Shown here in pieces: positions 28,075-40,559 of a DNA stretch of 64,000 nucleotides (its first letter is position 1; each line of letters opens with the position of its first letter). A program made the position numbers and the translations under genes. The notes below the pieces were generated by a model, which was not told the DNA's origin, made no database searches, and saw only the letters and a program-made list of their open reading frames with translations. The DNA lies in the NCBI RefSeq assembly GCF_021018895.1, contig NC_079380.1:9791736-9855735 (forward strand), in the 5' to 3' direction. This DNA comes from Seriola aureovittata. Its lineage: Eukaryota; Chordata; Actinopteri; Carangiformes; Carangidae.

Positions 28075-28117
28075 GTCCTCCTCCCTCCTCCTCCCTCCTT
28101 CTCCCTCCTCCTCCCTA
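28075..28117. repeat. Homopyrimidine tract, (CTCCTCC)-like
   Basis: About 43 bases made only of C and T on the plus strand, repeating ctcctccctcct with roughly mirror symmetry. Confidence 0.9.
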
Positions 28118-29298
28118 TGTCGCCATATAACTACGTAATTACTTCGGCCGTTGGAGGCCTTTGTCACTTGATCGTAAACATGTCATTTGAGGCATTAGCT
28201 GAAAAGACTGATGCTGTCTAACACGACTGCTAGCTGTCGCTTAACAATAAAATCTAACTATAGGTTGTAATAATTTGCTTCCACAAACGGCATATGGGGG
28301 CATTTATTATGGGAGGACAGTCTCTGACATTTATATATCACGGTGGAGGTCAAGGTTGGTGAATGGGCAGACATCATGTTTGATATTAATGCCATGCAGT
28401 GGCAACTCTGGGGAGCCCCAGGCAAAGAAGCCCACAAACTATCTAGCAACTTATGGGAGGTTATAAGGGGGTTTAGAGTTGTCATTGCAAAATGTGCCAA
28501 CATGAGAGGTTATCGTTGACCCCTTGTCCCCTTAGAGGCCTCAAGCATTCTCCTGGTTTGCCTCCCCTCATGGTGTGCCTATGATACCAGGGGACCATGG
28601 GCTGTGCTCTGCCTCACACCAACAATTTACGTTACATTTTGATATTTGTAAAAAGAAGGAGAACGCTGTACAGTCACAACCTCGATCCAGTCGTTTCATT
28701 TTTAGCTGTCGGCGAAATCGGTCAGGCAGTCCACCACTTTGGTCAGGATTGAAATATCTCATGGACAGTCAGAAACATTTTATACACATGTAAATGTATG
28801 TGTGTTGCCAATGCAGAGGGCTCCAGCAACAAAGTTGAACCAGGCTCTCAACTTTTCCTGCAACACAACATGACGTGATCTGACAAAATGGAGCATTGGC
28901 TAATCGAAATACATTCAACGACACATTTTTCCTCAGCACTGTTTTTCTACTGTGCACCTGACATAAGATAAGATAGTTGCCGCCATGATACCAGAACCTC
29001 ATCAGAATAATTCTGCATTTTCTTTACTGAAGTAGTTCTAATATTTGACCATGAAACCAGTCATTGTTTAGTTGTCTTAACCTCAAACTTTCAGTTCACA
29101 GCAACATGATATTGTCCTAAGAATGAACATTCAAACATCTCACAGCTGCTGGATTGGGCTGTGTATGAAACACAACTGTTTACTGCAATACTGTAATGGC
29201 TTTGCAAATCAACAGTGTAAAAATGGCCCGTCATTGTTTGTTGTTTCATTCTACTGAGCTGTGACTCATGCTGGCAACTGCCCAGCAAGGAGGCTCAG
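28118..29298. other. Gene-free stretch
   Basis: No exon or repeat recognised. Overlapping short frames on both strands at 28568-28793 have no family resemblance. Confidence 0.35.
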
Positions 29299-29302
29299 GT
29301 GT

Positions 29303-29344
<42 letters not shown>
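29299..29344. repeat. (GT)n microsatellite
   Basis: About 23 GT units with one interruption near the left end (gtatgt). Confidence 0.96.
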
Positions 29345-29345
<1 letters not shown>

Positions 29346-30129
29346 TGGTTCAGTGATACAGTCCATGTGTGTAAGTGTACAACAACAAAAGTGTGGAGAC
29401 AAGGTCGACTTGCCAGCTGTCATTTCTTGCAGATGAACACTGTATTTTTACTTTGTACTCAGACATTGATTGTGTTTTATTTTTCGACTTTTGTTTTGTT
29501 TCTTGTTTGTGTTTTTCTGCTGCTATTGACTACGTTTTCCTGAGGTAAATGTGAAGCAAATGTGGCATTATTGACTGAAAAGTCCCATTTCGACACACAG
29601 CAGTGCAGCAATTGTGTTATCACCATGACTGCAAGCTATATAAACTTTCACTGTTGAGTAATAAAGCTTTAAATTAATCAGGCAAATCGTGTTGTTGTGT
29701 TTGCTATCAGTGGCCCAGGCTGCAATGTTTCATTAACACATGGCGAGCCAATACTTGCCGCTTTTCAGGAAAGCACAGCCACTGTTTGGAAACAGCTACT
29801 TCACGTCCTGAATGAGGGATTGAATGAGGCTTTAGCAGAGTTTCAACAATGTAACATAAATTGAGGCTCCGGGCCCCAGAGGACTCTGGCTTCCTCATTC
29901 CCTCCTCAGTTGGTCAAATCTGATGAAAAGAAAAGAGTAGAAAACATCCCCTAAACAGAAAATTGGGTTGAAAGTGCACCACTGTCCACAGCCCAGTTGT
30001 TGAAGAACACACAACTGAAATACACAAATCTGTGAGGGTCAAAATTGTGTTTTATTTAATGTTAGTGTTTCTTTATTGTACCATAAAGGATGTACAAGTT
30101 TGTTTATGTATAATATATAATGTAGTGTT
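29345..30129. other. Gene-free stretch
   Basis: No exon recognised. The text at 29707-29898 is moderately GC-rich but has no known coding content. Confidence 0.35.
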
Positions 30130-30500
30130 TTAGTGGTTTAAACTTTCTTATCTAAAAAAACAAAAAGCTTCTGTCCATATGATGTTCTGTAATATCATGA
30201 ATTTAACAGTAATTTATTAATTGAAAAACATGATAGGAAAAGATAAGTAAAGACTGGGTAACACTGGCACCACCCATAGTAGTGGATGGATGTACCAATC
30301 ACTGGTCCAGACCTCAAAAGGACGCAACACAGCCACAAAAACACACAAAACAGCCACAAAGACGCCCAACACAACCATAAAGAGATACAAAACAACCACA
30401 AAGAGACACAACACAACCAAAGACACAACACAACCACAAAAGACACAAAACAGCCATAAAAAGAGTCTTGCTCCAATGTTGTCTGCATTGTCTACATGTG
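30130..30500. repeat. Local duplication, unit 1, with 'cacaaagagacacaa' minisatellite
   Basis: Starts with 'tcttatctaaaaaaac', then 'cttctgtccatatgatgttc', 'aatatcatgaatttaacagt', 'acccatagtagtggatgga' and 'cactggtccagacc', then a degenerate array at about 30313-30460 of acaaccacaaagagacac-like units. Every landmark recurs in order in 30525-30870. The array is nearly free of T on the plus strand, so long frames on both strands across it are artefacts of composition. Confidence 0.85.
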
Positions 30501-30524
30501 CTGGATTTTAAAATACAGCATCAT

Positions 30525-30870
30525 TATCTATTTCCTTATCTAAAAAACTTCTGTACATATGATATTTTATAATATTATGAATATAACAGTATTTATATTT
30601 TAAAAAAAAAAGACTGGAAAACGCTGGCATTACCCATAGTAATGGATGGATTACTGAACAGTCACCAGGCACTGGTCCAGACCATAAAGAGACACAACCA
30701 CAAAGAGACATAAAACGGCCACAAAGAGACACAAAGAGACACAAAATGGCCACAAAGAGACACAAAACAGCTACAAAAAGATGCAAATGAGTACAAAGAT
30801 ATACAAAATGACTACAAAGATACAAAAAACAACCACAAAGTAAGCCTTTCTCAAAAGTAGGAGGGGTGGG
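30525..30870. repeat. Local duplication, unit 2, with 'cacaaagagacacaa' minisatellite
   Basis: Second copy of the 30130-30500 unit: 'ccttatctaaaaaact', 'cttctgtacatatgatattt', 'acccatagtaatggatgga' and 'cactggtccagacc', then the minisatellite at 30685-30840 (cacaaagagacacaaaa and variants). The copies are clearly diverged, and copy 2 has a few extra bases before the 'cactggtcc' landmark. Confidence 0.85.
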
Positions 30871-32435
30871 GGGCCTTTTACATTTCTGCACCAAGGGACC
30901 CATTGTCTCATTATCCACCCTTGCCATGTATTTGATGGATTTTAACCAAATATTGCATTATTTTCTGTCACACACATTCCTCTAAAAATAGAGAATCAAG
31001 CTCTAAATGAAAAAGCATCAATATTAAAGCTCATGTCATTAAGTACCAGCAGCATTATATTTTGTCCTACTGTAATAACGTTCTGATCTGAAATGGCTCA
31101 GTAACTAGGAGGCCTGTCAAAAGGTAAAATATATGCCTCTTATTTATGGAACATCAATAATATGGACGATCTGTCTGCAACTTGCTCCTTTGATTAACTC
31201 ACTTCATTCGGATCTACTCTCATGGGCTTGTTTCAGTCCCAACTTCAATCGATGCCCACTCTGTTTGTTAAACAGTCACATGATCCGGAGTTGTATTTTT
31301 AGCACCAGCAACATAATCATTTATTGAATTGCCGCACTGATTCCAGATTATGTGGTAAATTCCTTATGTCTGCTATAAAATGTAAAAACAGCAGCATCAG
31401 GCATATGGTATACAGGCAGTAGGTATACATTATAATGAGTATTGTCATGTTTTTCTACAGTCAGACTTGGCATTTTCAGCATTATACAACCAGAGGTGCC
31501 ATCAGTATCCCTTCATTATGTAATTCAATGCTTTAGTTTTGTATTCCAGTTCCCATTTTTACGCACATAGCATACCTCTGTTGAAACCTCACGATTTTGG
31601 TCTTTGTATTCAACCCATGAACTTGGTGTCGTCGCAACAGAGACGAAATTAAGCAGAACAATTACTTTGGCAAGCTCTCTTCATTAAAAAGAAAATCCAC
31701 CCTCTTTCAGAATCGAGACGTGTTATTCCCATGACTTTCAGACCGAGCTCACTTCATAATGATCCAACCCTTCTGTGTGAACGTGGACCGCTTTCCTTTC
31801 ATATATAGCTGAAACAATGGAGTCACAAATCTCATGAGGACTGCAAAGCCCCTGCACTGACGGTGATTGTCAGTTACAGTTAATGTGATAGATGGTAGTG
31901 GGCAAAGAGAAGCAAGACAGGGTGGTAGGAATGGTGAAGAATTTCATATATATATCATCGTATTTACGCCTAAATCTGAAGCCATATTTTAAAAAATGGC
32001 TTAGATAAATGTCAATGTGAGCAGAAATTAGTCCACATAGGATATTAAAGACTGATGCACCAGCAGTGGAATTAGGTTAAACTTTTTAAATGTCATAAAA
32101 GACATCAATGTTCTGGTCTCCAGCAGTATGCCATCAACTGTGTTGGAGCAAACTGACAATAGGCCTTCACTGATCATTTATCCAGCCAGACAAACACAGA
32201 CACTTTCTCAGCAGAGGTCAAAATTTTTGCTTCATTAGTCACTTTTTGTTGTCATTAATACACACATCTCCTGTTGAGAAAAACAACCAATTGTTCCACA
32301 TTAGCACCAACAAAAGGCAGCAAATACATTATTCCTGACACTGCCGATTTAACACGAGCACAGTTTAAAAGGAAAATCAGCCAAAGAACGGCATCAGCTT
32401 TCAACTAGGGATAAACAGCTTTTGTTGATTTTACC
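30871..32435. other. Gene-free stretch
   Basis: No coding exon or repeat recognised. AT-rich; 31947-31960 has a short TA run. Confidence 0.35.
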
Positions 32436-32925
32436 TCAACAAAAAAAGTATGTGGACCCTTTGCCATTACCTGGTTTTCAGCATTGATTGGTCATGAAAT
32501 GTGATCTGGTCTTCATCTAAGTCACAAACATGGACAAACACAGTGTCCCTAAGCTAATATCACACAAACATTTGTAATCTTTTGTGTTTTTTCCTTAAAC
32601 ACAGCCATTAAACATTCACAGTGCTGGTGGAAAAAGTAAGCAAACCCTTGCAATTAATGACTGGTCAAACCTCCTCTAACACCCATAACCCCAAACAAGC
32701 TCTTCTAGTAGCTGCTGATCAGACCTGCACAATGTTCAGGTTCAGAGACCTGGATAAATGTGGGAATGCATTTTCCCCCCTGATGATGTGGAGCTGTCCA
32801 GGCTCAGAGGCAGCAAAGCCCCAAACCATGATGCTCCCTCCACCCTGCTTCACCTTTGGGATAATGTTTTCATGTTGGTATGCAGTTCCTTTTTACACCA
32901 TACATAGTGCTGCATGTTCTTTCCA
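32436..32925 (-). mobile_element. Tc1/mariner-like element, 5'-truncated, copy 1
   Basis: Read on the minus strand this is the 3' half of a Tc1-like transposon. It has a transposase remnant (near 32880 down to 32770, including 'aaccatgatgctccctccac' on the plus strand, the complement of the GGGS-M motif), then the internal repeat 'cagtgctggtggaaaaagta' and the outer end 'aaaaaaagtatgtggaccc'. The same sequences in the same order occur on the plus strand at 44760-45650. Frames are broken, so no active transposase. Confidence 0.85.
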
Positions 32926-33004
32926 GGTGGGGAATCAGGGTTTCACCTACATCAATAGTATTCATTGTTCGAGAATCATGAATGTCTCTACAAAATCTAA
33001 TTCT
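32926..33004. other. Short unassigned spacer
   Basis: Sequence between the Tc1-like fragment and the next repeat, with no recognisable feature. Confidence 0.3.
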
Positions 33005-33145
33005 TTGAGTAAAAGTGAAGATTTTTCACTGGATAAGTGAGGACTTTGACCTGCTGGTGGTGCTACACAAAAAGTTGGGGATCACCAAAGTCATAGACAT
33101 CCATCCATCCATCCAATAGCTGCTGAGATATTTCAGCAAGAACCA
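33005..33145 (-). repeat. Interspersed repeat fragment, 'gaaatatctcaac' family
   Basis: On the minus strand: 'gaaatatctcagcagctatt', four ggat units, 'gactttggtgatccccaac', 'caccaccagcaggtcaaagt' and 'cacttatccagtgaaa'. This is the family order seen in forward orientation at 54570-55135. A (CATC)n run is at 33097-33115. Confidence 0.7.
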
Positions 33146-34574
33146 AAGTGGAGGAGCCTCCATCTGACAGAATACTGATTTAAGTATTAATATTCATTGT
33201 ATCATATAGCAGAGTGGCTGAACTAAGAAATAAAAATTAATTATGAATATAATACAGGCATTCTGATGCATCATGTGAAATTGCCACCATGTCACAGCAG
33301 ACCATTTATATGAATAATAAATCATACCTGTTGTAATAGGAAATATGTACACTAAACCTTAAGGACAGGCTGAGAGTCCAGTCCCTATACACCTGCTGCA
33401 TAGATAGTTAAATAAAGGAACAGGAAACTTAAATCATAGAAGGAGTTCGTTTGTCATGTCCAACTCAGATAATTTTCTTGTGCATTCTTCTGCGAGCCAA
33501 CTCCTCTTCATCATTGTTACCAAAGTCACAAGAATTTGTAGTCACACTGCAAGTTTGAAACATTGATTGCAAAAGAGTGATCTGACTGGGATGAAGTGAT
33601 GTGAGCGTGCTGCTTCTGCTGCTGCTGCAAACAAACCTCCTCCTATGGTGTTCAGCTATGACAGCCGTGAAAGATTTCAAACTTTGCTGCGCTGACCTTC
33701 ATCTAACCAAGGTTATTTGCGATATTGAAATCCTTTTTGAAGAGTACTTAAAATTGCAAGACAGAATCAACATAACCAGAAGGGACAACGCAGCATCAAC
33801 ACAAGACTTTAGAATAAACTATTTCATGGACAACTATACAATAAAACACATTAAGAATCATGTCAAAATGAAATGAAGAAAATGTTACGTATTCCTGTTA
33901 CTTATCACTCATGCAAATACATGAGGTCCTTGCACGTAAGGTATTAAAGGATGTCTCACTGTTGTTCCTGTGGGAGTCTCACATTATCTGGATGACAAAC
34001 CGAAGGCAACAAAAGACAAGGACAGAGTGACCTGCAAAATTATCATCATCATTTCATTTTGGCAGCCTTGACAATGGTGATTTTTCACCGTTAGGATTCA
34101 TTAGTTTTGGTTTAAGACTTTATCAAAGAAGTAATCCGGCATAATTTGCCATCACAGCGTGTAAAAAATTGGTGGTGAGGTGGTCACACAAGATACAGAT
34201 TCTGCACTGCGGGAGAAACAAGAAAGTCACGTACATAAAGGGTGAACAGCCTTCCTATTTTGATACCATCACGTGGTGCTGAAGTGAAAATTAAGAAAAT
34301 AAAAAAATCTGATGATGGATGATGATGAGTGTGATCTCAAAAGCATCATATATATTAATATCAATTTAAGACAAAAAAAAAACCAAAAAAACATGTTGTT
34401 TGGATGAAAATATATATTTACAACAATAATATAGGCATGTGATGCAGGTGCCCAGTATCTATACATAAATTCACACTTCTATAAACATAGTGTATAATGT
34501 GTGCAGATGGCCTTAAGGTTACATTGAAGTACCTCCAGGACTGGTTGAGCAAAGAATGTATGGAGCATGAGCTG
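33146..34574. other. Gene-free stretch
   Basis: No exon recognised. The 91-codon plus-strand frame at 33601-33876 and the opposing 71-codon frame lack family features. An A-rich tract is at 34373-34392. Confidence 0.35.
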
Positions 34575-34700
34575 GAAGGTGATTAGCTTAGCCTAGCATA
34601 AGGGGAAACAGCTAGCCTGTCTTAGCCTCAAGATAAAAAAAAAAAAAAAAAAGCTTACCAACACCTCTAAAGCTCACCAGTTAACATACTACATCTTTTA
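34575..34700 (+). repeat. Teleost interspersed repeat fragment
   Basis: Text such as 'gtgattagcttagcctagca', 'ggggaaacagctagcctg' and, after an A run, 'cacctctaaagctcaccagt' matches a repeat I know from many percomorph genomes (gctagcttagcttagcac...aaacagctagcctggc...cacctctaaagctcac). Class unknown to me. Confidence 0.55.
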
Positions 34701-37700
34701 AATGAATGTTAAAATGATGATTTGTGGGCTATTTCTTGACAAATACGATTATCCATTCACCCAGTACTTTCGATGCAGCATCTCTGCTGGTTGCCTATAG
34801 CAACCTCACTGTGATGACTAGCATCTGGCTGTTGAGATATAGTTCAATTACATAACTCCCCCTAAAACCATAAATATTACAATTATCAAAAAAATAACAC
34901 ATTATTTCAACTGTGTGGGATTCTAGGTGATGAGACGAATTGTCCTTCATCACTTGACACATTTAAGTGTGGAGTCTGTGCAATCAAGCATGACACAGGC
35001 AATGATACAGCAGGTTTGACTCTTTAGTCTTTAGCCATGATCACTCATCACCACAGGTGAGAGGAGGAGGAGAAGTGACACGGACATTTTGGTCCATACG
35101 TCTATAAAATCAACACATGTGAATTTGCTTCATTGCAATAAAAAATAAGACCCTAATTTAATTATGTCCTACACACATTCTCATTTTCAACTGCCCTGAT
35201 TTTAAACACAAACTACCATCTCAGCAACCTTGGCTAAGCCCAATAAGACTACGATGATGCCCTTGGGAACAGAGATACACAAAAACAAGCCCAAAATACC
35301 AGAGTTGTTTTCTAGGCAACATGTTGTCTTTGTGCTGGAGTCTCACTCTTTCCTTCCTCTTTCAATTCACGGAGCCAAAGGCCCATGGCAAGAGATGTTC
35401 ATTCATTTAACAGCATGCCGGGGGAAATGGGTGATAGAGCAATTCTGAGACAAAATCAGAACGATAAAATGGGAAACAAAGAGACTGCTCATCTTGCAGA
35501 GGTAAGGGGAGTCCTGTCACAATGGAGAAGTTTGCAAAATGGTGGCTTCTCCTGCATCTGAGAAAGAAATGAAAAGGAAAAGACAGCTGCAAAAGGCTAT
35601 TTTCATAAAATAAAAACATGTACAGCACAACGGTGAAGCCACCATATGGTGAGGCAGTGGGAATAGGTTGTGACTGTGCAGAAGGCCGGGGACAGATATA
35701 GACAGTTAATGGGACTCAGGTGCTGCTTGTTGTCTCATCAGGCCGCCCCTCACCTCTCTCCGCCTCCTGACCGAAAACCCGACTCGCCCCTGCTTGCCAC
35801 ACACATCCATCTTTTAGTGGATTTTTTTCTTTTTCTTGTTTGCTCCCTTTTCTCATATTGTGTATTTATTTTATTTCATAGCTGTAAAATCTAGAAATAA
35901 ACTCATCTGAAGCCTCTTTTCTTTGTTTTTTAGCACAGCACTGCTACAGAAACCTGTGAATTAGCTTTAATTCTGATGAATGTCTCATGAACAGATTCTT
36001 ATATAGTTCACTTCAAAGCCTTTTCACAGGTTCCTGTGGCAATGAGGCAAAACAAGAAACATCCCACAGCAACCACTGTACACTTCCTGTATGTCTCTTA
36101 AATCCCAGTTGACGATTTTCCCTGGAGACGAACACTGGATTGATTTTCATTTCACAATGCTTCAAAGAGGTAAAAATGATGAGCAGGATTTATGCATTTT
36201 TATCAGTGTATGAGCGATATATTGTTTGTGTTGATAGCTTATTGTATGGCAACACTTATATAGACAATCCCCACTATCTTGAAACTGAAAAGTCCTTCAA
36301 GTTAACACACAATCTTTGCAAATTGTATGAATATTTACAATCACAGCTTGAATCGACCGAAGCTCTAAACCGTTAACAAGAATAATTCAATCCTCTTGCA
36401 TAACAATGAGGACATGTTTTTCCTCTACATTCATCAACCTCCCGCTGCTCTCCACTCTGAGAGAATGTTAGATGCCTTGCCAAAAGTGTTGTCTTCCTCT
36501 CCTGCTGGTAGAATGACAACTCCTCCAAAAGGTGAAGTTTTGCACCTTCCAGGAATAAGACAAGTCAACCATAACAACCAGTAGAGAACTGTGGGAGCCG
36601 GCAGACAGCTCACCCCCATCCGTCTCCCATTCTGCAAGAGAAAAACAAAACCCAACACAGCGCCTCCGGTCGTACAACCCGCTCTCCGTACAGTGCTGAC
36701 ATGAACCCAAGGGGCACCCACTGTACAACCATGTCAAGTCCTGCCTACAGCATCTTTAGAAAGATTAATGAGCAGGCGCTCTCCAAAAGACTCCCCCGCT
36801 TCCTCTCTCACTTTCTAAGTAATCCAGCGGGGGTTCCAGCCATTACCTGAGATGCTAAGTGGGTGAATTTTACTTCAAAGTCTGGGATTTGATAAACACC
36901 CCTAATTTATATAATTACAGCCTCGCAGATTTCCATAAGATGCAAAATACTGGCAACATAAGTGTAATTTTACCCCACCAACTAAAAACATTTTCAACAT
37001 TAAATAATTTTTATTTTTATTATATTTTATTGTAAGAATATTTGCTAGTAAATAAAAAGTGGTTTATTTAATTCACTGTTAATTTAAAGTTGTTTTTTCG
37101 CAAATCTGTGTCTGAATTGGAATACGGATAATGCAAAGTCCTCTGTCCAAGATGTAAACATAACACTTACATAAAGTAAGATGTCACACAATTAGCCCCT
37201 GCACCATCTGTTTTCTGCCCAGTCTTCATTCCCACTTGTATTTCCTCATTTTTCTATCCACCAGCAAGCAGATCGGCCCCATGATTCCCACCAGATAGCT
37301 CCCCACCTGTCCCATGACAAGTTAATTAAATGGAAAAGAAAACAAAAATCCAATTAAAAGTTAGATTTCACATTTCTGCTCTCTGCACAAAGGACTTAAA
37401 TTGAGAAATATTGCATTCATGAAGTTCTACTGCAGTCTCCTCTGAAGCAATGATGACTCCCCATAAGGCTTTGCTAAGTTTTCCTTGCTTTGTTGATTTT
37501 GCACAGGCATGAAAAGTGTTTCTCATATGTTAAGGTACAAAAAATGCCTCATAACCCATAAAGGTGGTAAAGATCCTGACAGGTGTTGTAGATTTCAAGA
37601 TGGATGACAACATGGGCTTGAAAATCTACTATGCCTTTCAGGATCCACTGCAGAGATGAAAGTAAGGGAACCATGTGTCCTCTGATTGGACTCATTGTCT

Positions 37701-38149
37701 GACTGATCCAATCAGATTGCAAACATCAGAATTATTTGTGAACATCAATTTACAAGCTCAAAATAATTTTGACCCCAATTTGAACCCACATATTCGAGGT
37801 ATGAGGTGTAGTATGTCCATGACTTACCATTTCTTGCTGGTTGTGGGTGACCATAGGGGTTGGTACTGGTCTGAGTGTAATTCTGGCATCCCTATGAAAA
37901 CACATAACTATAATTACACTAAATGAAATGACTTTGCATTGCATGAATGTGTAAGTAGCCACAGCAGTAATTGTCCGAAATTTCTAAAAAAAAAAAAAAG
38001 CAGTTCCCACTACATCTTATACAAAAGCAGCTGTAAAAGCCTCAGTAAAAATAAGTTTTCACTATGTGTTTTGTTACTTCAAGGAACACATTCAACATTT
38101 ACATCAGATGTCATCATGTTTGGCATGGGACCCCAGCCTGATATTTGGC
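34701..38149. other. Gene-free stretch
   Basis: No exon recognised. Notable composition: a mixed AT tract at 36990-37070 and an A run at 37988-38000. Overlapping minus-strand frames at 36434-36737 are moderately GC-rich but look random. Confidence 0.4.
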
Positions 38150-38336
38150 GTCATCAGCCAGTTGCTACCTGCTGCTCCTTCACCAGTACCTCCTATCCCA
38201 GGGCAACCCTCATGGTGTGTCTGTCAGAGATGCAGAGAAATGCCAACAGTGGTGGAGAGGAAACACTGCAACCCACAGCCACAAATGTGTATTTCACAGC
38301 AGGAGGGAGTCTTGTGCCTTACAAGGAGCATCTTAA
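38150..38336 (+). pseudogene. Possible P2X7-like intracellular (cysteine-rich) domain remnant
   Basis: In the frame running from 38066, a proline-rich stretch leads to W-C-x-C-x2-C-R-E-M-P-T-V-x-E-R at about 38213-38275, followed by further cysteines. This spacing recalls the zinc-binding P2X7 C-terminal-like domain (W-C-x-C-x2-C-x-x-M-P-T-x-x-E-x-x-C-C), which many fish genomes carry in repetitive, often transposon-linked genes. One of the usual paired cysteines is replaced by histidine (K-H-C) and the frame stops soon after at 38339-38341, so it looks like a decayed fragment. A possible acceptor (acttcaag) lies near 38083. It could also be chance similarity. Confidence 0.4.
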
Positions 38337-40559
38337 AATGACTTACATGCTGTAGCTGACCATCCAGATGCAGGAGAAGACAGAGGTTTTCATCATGTTT
38401 GTTGCAAGGCAGCAAGTAAGTATGAACTTTTTTTGAACAGATAAAAATTAAAGGCGTATAAATATTAAATTGTGTCAATACAACATAACACTGATCTGGA
38501 ATCACACACCAGCTAATAGTCTCGATATCATTTATTGTGTTTATAACGCACTGTCCGGAGTCATCAGGCATCTGGTTATAGTCTGGCCCTTTAAACAGCT
38601 CCAGCTCTTCATGTGAACTGTTACTTTGTTCAATCAAAGAACATTTTAATACATAATCCATATAAACTGTGGTGGCACTGCACAGCTCTGTAGGGTTTCG
38701 GGTTTGATTCCTTTATGTAAAAATCAACCATAAACATGTCTGTACTCTATGTAAGGGATCACCTTATGTTTCACTTCAGAAGATAATACAGTTATAGTTG
38801 AAAATATATATTCAAAGTCTTTGGATTGGTTTCCAGGGTTGGTGATTTCCTCTATGTATTCATTTCTGGTGTCAGACACATTTTACCGTCTGTATAAAAC
38901 TGATACATACAGTATGTTGCACAAATTGTATGAACTTGAGTTGATGAGATGAGATGAGATGGATTTTCTTTACACACTGAATTCTCACAAAATGGAACAC
39001 ATTAATTTCATTATCATGAATTCCTAAAATTTACACAGCACAGATCTACTGTAAATCTGCAGTCATCTTGAAAATGTTTCCAGGAAAAATTTTGAATGGG
39101 AGGTTTTTGGACCTTCTGTATAATAGGCTACAATGGTCAAAAGACAGTATTTACAATCTAATCCAACACTGAGTGTTGTTTGACCTGCTTGATGCTTCCA
39201 TCTTTGGACTCCACTAACATTGTCCCTGAGCCAATGACCAGTTTGTTCTAAGCTGATTAAACTTTTAGACCCTCACACTATAATACAATGCGGTGGCACA
39301 ATCCATAATGTCAATGGCCATAACTAGGCGCATATCTTGTCTGAAGATGAGTTGGCTTTTTTTTTATTATTCTGGACTGGATCCTGCCTACAGCTTTCAC
39401 TGTCTTGCTGCATTCACAAACTGCAAAAGGCTGTAAATGATGTAAACTGACCATTATGGTTTAAAATCAAATTCATATCTACTCATTAGCTGATTCATAG
39501 GAAAGAAATTATCTCAAGATCTAAGTATTGTAGACGTTTGAAGTGATTATAAAGACTGATAAGTGTCTTTTTGGTCTTCACATGGTAGCCGACGATAGTA
39601 AAGAAGCTTTCTAATTCATGAGCTAACTCGTGTTTGAAGGTTTTTTGTTTTTTTTTTTTTGTTTTTTTCTGCTGGCATCAGCTCAGGCCTTCCTTCGTAA
39701 GTGACAAGTTAGTTTATGAGTGGAAGAAAAAAAGCTTTGTGTTTGGGTCCAGTGCAAAGAGGACAGCAGAAAATGATGGTGTTGAGAGAAGACAGGACAG
39801 CAAGATGACAGGACATCCATTTTCTTCTTTATGTGCTCAAACCCTTTGTCCGAACTTGGCAGAAGTTTTGGCTTCGGTAAAAACCCTGTGAGGTGAAAGT
39901 CTGACAAATGCCTTCTTACCTGGAGGGAATCCACATTAGCAATAAGAGCGTTTTCTTTTTAAATTATGAGCTCTCAGTTTCCATCTGCAGTCATTTTCCG
40001 TTCCTCCCAGTAAATGTCAGTGGCTACGGGGAAGCAAAATGCTTTCTTTGTGGCCCCCGTGTTTTGTTTTTCCTGTGTCTCTTTAACCCTCCTCCCACAA
40101 CCTTCCTTCACCCTGTTTGCAATAATCTTCCTGACATTTTTCTGCGGGACTGCCATAAAGATCAAGAGGAGATTGTCTGATTATTCACTGACATGTGTCC
40201 TTTTGCATGATAGTGTCAGAGAGGCAGAAACAAAAATACCTGTAAGATTTTGTCAGACTTTAATAGGTCATAGTATGAGCTGCACTGGAAACGCTGTGGC
40301 TGCAATATCGTATTTGGACAGGCATGAAGATTTTAATTGCATGCTTCATTTTAAACTCCTACGTTTTTCTGTGACACTCAGTTGTTTACATTATGTCCTG
40401 CCAAAACATTGACATCATAAACTGAAAGTGGCACCAATAAAAAAAAAAAAAAAAGAAAAAGAAAGAAAGAGTTGCAGACGTCACACAGTCCTGAGATTTC
40501 AGATTCATTTTTTCTGTGAAGACGGTATGAAATTATCATCATAATAGTAGTCATTACTT
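38337..40559. other. Gene-free stretch
   Basis: No exon recognised. A short pentameric (GATGA)n run is at 38943-38962, a T-rich tract at 39640-39668 and an A-rich tract at 40438-40468. The overlapping plus and minus frames at 39634-40412 are GC-moderate but have no known motif. Confidence 0.35.

Noticed and set aside
29268..29543. 91-codon plus-strand frame with poly Cys-Val
   Set aside because: Created by the (GT)n microsatellite at 29299-29344.
30195..30927. Long minus-strand frames rich in Leu, Val, Phe and Cys resembling membrane proteins
   Set aside because: They are translations of the T-poor minisatellite. The hydrophobic repeats follow from base composition and the two frames mirror the DNA duplication.
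38224..38661. 145-codon minus-strand open frame
   Set aside because: It lies antisense to the cysteine-rich fragment and has no family resemblance of its own.
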